This document shows positions 60,101 through 64,000 of a stretch of DNA of 64,000 nt, in pieces. The notes beneath the pieces are model-generated. The model searched no databases. It was not told where the DNA came from and saw nothing but the letters and a program-made list of their open reading frames with translations. This DNA is from Sphingobium sp. D43FB (GTDB taxonomy: Bacteria; Pseudomonadota; Alphaproteobacteria; Sphingomonadales; Sphingomonadaceae). Both the position numbers and the translations under genes were made by a program. The first letter of the stretch is position 1; every line of letters begins with the position of its first letter. The stretch lies in contig NZ_NMUA01000005.1 of NCBI RefSeq assembly GCF_002312805.1, positions 140,517 through 204,516 on the forward strand, read 5' to 3'.

Positions 60101-62580
60101 TTAGTGGAAATCGTGACTCCGGATCGGGAGTAGTTCTTCCTGTTCAGCCGCAGTGCCGAACGGCGGCGATCCTAATGTGCGTCCACGCGGTAAGCTTGGA
60201 TCGCGGGGGTCCGGGCCGCTGCCATTGCTGGCGCCGTCGCCGCGGCCAGGCGCAACGCTGAACTGCGTCCGACCTATCGAGCGCAGCATATCGTCATGAT
60301 CGGTGATGCGATCGCAGATGATGTGGATGACCTCGCCCTCCTTTTGCAGCCGGCCGCGCATCGCGATCATCGACGCCGCCATTACTTGGCGGCGGTAAAT
60401 CTCGAACCGGTCGGGCCAGAGAATGCCGTTGGCGATGCCGGTTTCGTCCTCGATCGTGACGAACAACACACCCTTGGCCGAGCCGGGGCGCTGACGCACG
60501 AGAATGACGCCCGCTACCTCGATATTGCGGCCGTCTTTGAGGGCGGGAAGATCACCACAGCGCACGATTTTCATCGCGTCGAGCTCTGCGCGGAGGAAAG
60601 CGATGGGATGGCCGCGCAGGGAAAGCTGCAACGAGCGGTAATCCTCGACGACCTCCCGGCCATCGGTCATGGCCTTGAGGGCTACAGTCGGCTCGAGGCC
60701 TTCTGGCGAAAATTGTGCCTCGCGCGCGTCCGCTTCTGCGAATAGGGGGAGGGGCGCTTCGCCAAGACCCTTTACCTTCCACAGCCCCTGTCGCCGGCTC
60801 TCGGCGATGCAGTGAAAGGCATTCGCTTCCGCCAGGCGCTCGATCGCGGCGCGGGGTACGCCAGCACGCCGCCAGACTTCCTCGACGCTTTCATAGGGTG
60901 CCGCACCTCGCGCGCCGGCGATTGCAGCCCCATGAACATTGGCTAACCCTCGCACCTGCCGGAAGCCCAAGCGAACCGCCATATAGCGGCCTCGGTTCGT
61001 CTCAAGAGTGCAGTCCCAGTGGCTGTCGTTAATGGATACCGGAAGGACCGCGACTCCATGATTGCGGGCGTCACGGACTATCTGCGCTGGGGCGTAAAAG
61101 CCCATGGGCTGAGCGTTGAGCAGCGCCGCGCAGAAGACGTCGGGATGATGATGCTTCATCCAACAGGAGGCATAGGCGATCTTGGCGAAGGAGGCGGCGT
61201 GGCTTTCGGGGAAGCCATAGGAGCCGAAGCCCTCGATCTGCTTGAACGTGCGCTCGGCAAAGTCCTTGGGGTAGCCCCGCGCGATCATGCCGCCGACAAG
61301 CTTGTCATAGAAATGGCTGACGCCGCCGGTGAGCTTAAATGTCGCCATGGCGCGGCGGAGCTGATCGGCTTCGGCAGGCGTGAACCCCGCGCCGACGATC
61401 GCGACCTTCATCGCCTGTTCCTGGAAGAGCGGCACGCCCAGCGTCTTCTCCAGCACGGCACGAAGCTCGGGCTTGGGATATTCGGGCGTCTCCTTGCCCT
61501 CGCGCCGGCGAAGATAAGGATGGACCATGTCGCCTTGGATGGGACCTGGCCGCACGATCGCCACCTCGATCACGAGATCGTAGAATTTGTTGGGCTTGAT
61601 CCGCGGCAACATCGACATCTGCGCCCGGCTTTCGATCTGGAAGACGCCGAGGGTATCGGCCTTCTGGATCATGGCATAGACGTCCGGATCATCATCCTGG
61701 AGGTCGGCCATGCCGACCTTGATTCCTTTCCGCTCCTCCAGCAAGTTGAAAGCGCGGTTCATGCAGCCAAGCATGCCAAGGCCCAGCACATCGACCTTCA
61801 TGAACTTTAGGGCGTCGATATCATCCTTATCCCACTCGATGATCTGCCGGTCTTCCATGCGCGCGGGCTCAATCGGCACGAGATCGTCGAGCCGGTCTTG
61901 CGTCAGCACGAATCCACCCGGATGCTGGGATAGGTGGCGCGGCGTGCCGATCAGCCTGCGGGACAAATCCAGCGTCAGCCTCAGGCGATGGTCGTCGGCG
62001 TTGAGATTGGCACTGGCAATCTGCTTCTCGCTGATACCATCCATAGACCAGCCCCAGACGAGGCCGGTCAGCATCTTTGTGAGATCACGCGGAAGGCCGA
62101 GCGCTTTGCCGACCTCGGCGACCGCGCCGCGCGTGCGATAGCGGGTGACAACGGCCGTCAGTGCCGAGCGGTCGCGGCCATAGGTCTCGTAGATCCACTG
62201 GATGATCTCCTCGCGCCGTTCATGCTCGAAATCGACGTCGATATCGGGCGGCTCCTTGCGTTCACCTGAGACGAAGCGCTCGAAGAGCAGTTCATGCTTG
62301 ATCGGGTCGATCGAGGTGATGCCAAGCATATAGCAAACGCAGCTGTTGGCGGCGCTCCCGCGCCCCTGACAGAGGATGCCGCGCCTACGGCTTTCGATGA
62401 CGATCGCATTGACCGTCAGAAAATAAGGGGCGTAGCCAAGCTGGTCGATGAGCCGAAGTTCATGGTCGATCTGGTGACGATATTTTGAGGGCAGGCCAGC
62501 CGGAAACATCGCGGCTGCCGCTTGTTCGGTGAGGTCCGCCAGAGCCTCCTGCGCCGTGCGATATGGCGCGGCGATCTGGA
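60101..62580 (-). pseudogene. dnaE2: Error-prone DNA polymerase DnaE2, 5' part cut off by an IS21 element
   Basis: The frame encodes the last 800 or so residues of DnaE2 (about 1,080 in intact proteins). Polymerase landmarks are [35 protein letters not shown] (catalytic Asp pair), [14 protein letters not shown] (third catalytic Asp), [17 protein letters not shown] and [16 protein letters not shown]. The OB-fold ([20 protein letters not shown]) and C-terminus are intact. The N-terminal PHP domain is missing. The DnaE2 frame continues upstream of the first ATG (62509) to about 62580, where IS sequence begins. DnaE2 normally works with ImuA/ImuB in SOS mutagenesis; those genes, if present, lie beyond the IS. 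The fragment is probably inactive. Confidence 0.85.
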
Positions 62581-62661
62581 TGAGAAGTTTCCGTCAATCA
62601 GGATGAGAACTGATCGTCGCGGTTTTCAAGTGGTGCCTGCTTTGATTGACGCTGGCAAGCG

Positions 62662-64000
<1,339 letters not shown>

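Noticed and set aside
59801..60133. A 110-codon plus-strand frame in the island between the AlpA gene and the dnaE2 remnant
   Set aside because: No ribosome-binding site, no family resemblance, and it overlaps the AlpA start; the stretch 59856-60100 looks non-coding.

Overview
The window is a high-GC stretch of bacterial chromosome, most likely from an alphaproteobacterium of the order Sphingomonadales (Sphingomonas/Sphingobium-like). This rests on the gene orders nuoA-N followed by birA, coaX, RNase J and a DUF1467 gene, and trpF-trpB-trpA-accD-folC, on codon use strongly biased to G/C at third positions, and on proteins typical of that group. No 16S gene is present, so the assignment is inference. 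No gene-free stretch exceeds about 280 bases.

Layout. 1-6.6 kb holds a cut-off YitT-type membrane protein, an aspartyl-hydroxylase-like protein, an MFS exporter, two cell-wall enzymes (L,D-transpeptidase and M23 peptidase), efp and an inositol monophosphatase. 6.7-22.1 kb is a complete 14-subunit complex I operon (nuoA to nuoN), interrupted by three small accessory genes and two REP-type palindromic doublets. 22.0-25.5 kb carries birA, coaX, RNase J and a DUF1467 gene. 25.6-32.9 kb is a signalling-like locus: a 1062-residue membrane-anchored coiled-coil protein, opposite an HPt-like protein without its histidine, a nucleotidyltransferase-like membrane protein without its signature, a DUF2336-type protein and a histidine kinase without its phospho-acceptor histidine. 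32.9-41.4 kb has a UvrD/PcrA helicase, a GFA-family protein, an NsrR-like repressor divergent from a single-domain globin, rsmD, an RluB-type pseudouridine synthase, a receiver-only response regulator and an AmpG-like transporter. 41.5-51.6 kb has folC, accD, trpA, trpB, trpF, a lipid A-type acyltransferase, a glycosyltransferase, a DUF952 gene and gyrA. 51.8-58.0 kb has two paralogous exported helical-repeat proteins, an Lrp regulator, a second histidine kinase (histidine present, ATP-binding Asn lost) and a polysaccharide-deacetylase-like protein.

At 57,997 a tRNA gene with anticodon CAU is followed at once by a P4-type tyrosine integrase. From there to the right edge the DNA looks like an integrated island: integrase, AlpA-like regulator, and a dnaE2 polymerase gene whose 5' part is cut off by an IS21-family element (istB complete, istA running off the window).

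The most interesting observations are: (i) a cluster of apparently catalysis-defective signalling proteins at 28.9-32.9 kb and, 22 kb away, a paralogous kinase with the reciprocal defect, suggesting trans-complementation; (ii) REP doublets inside the nuo operon that lie within small open frames overlapping the start and stop codons on both sides; (iii) a REP hairpin that would sequester the inositol monophosphatase ribosome-binding site; (iv) an NsrR-globin nitric-oxide module with a short operator-like palindrome.
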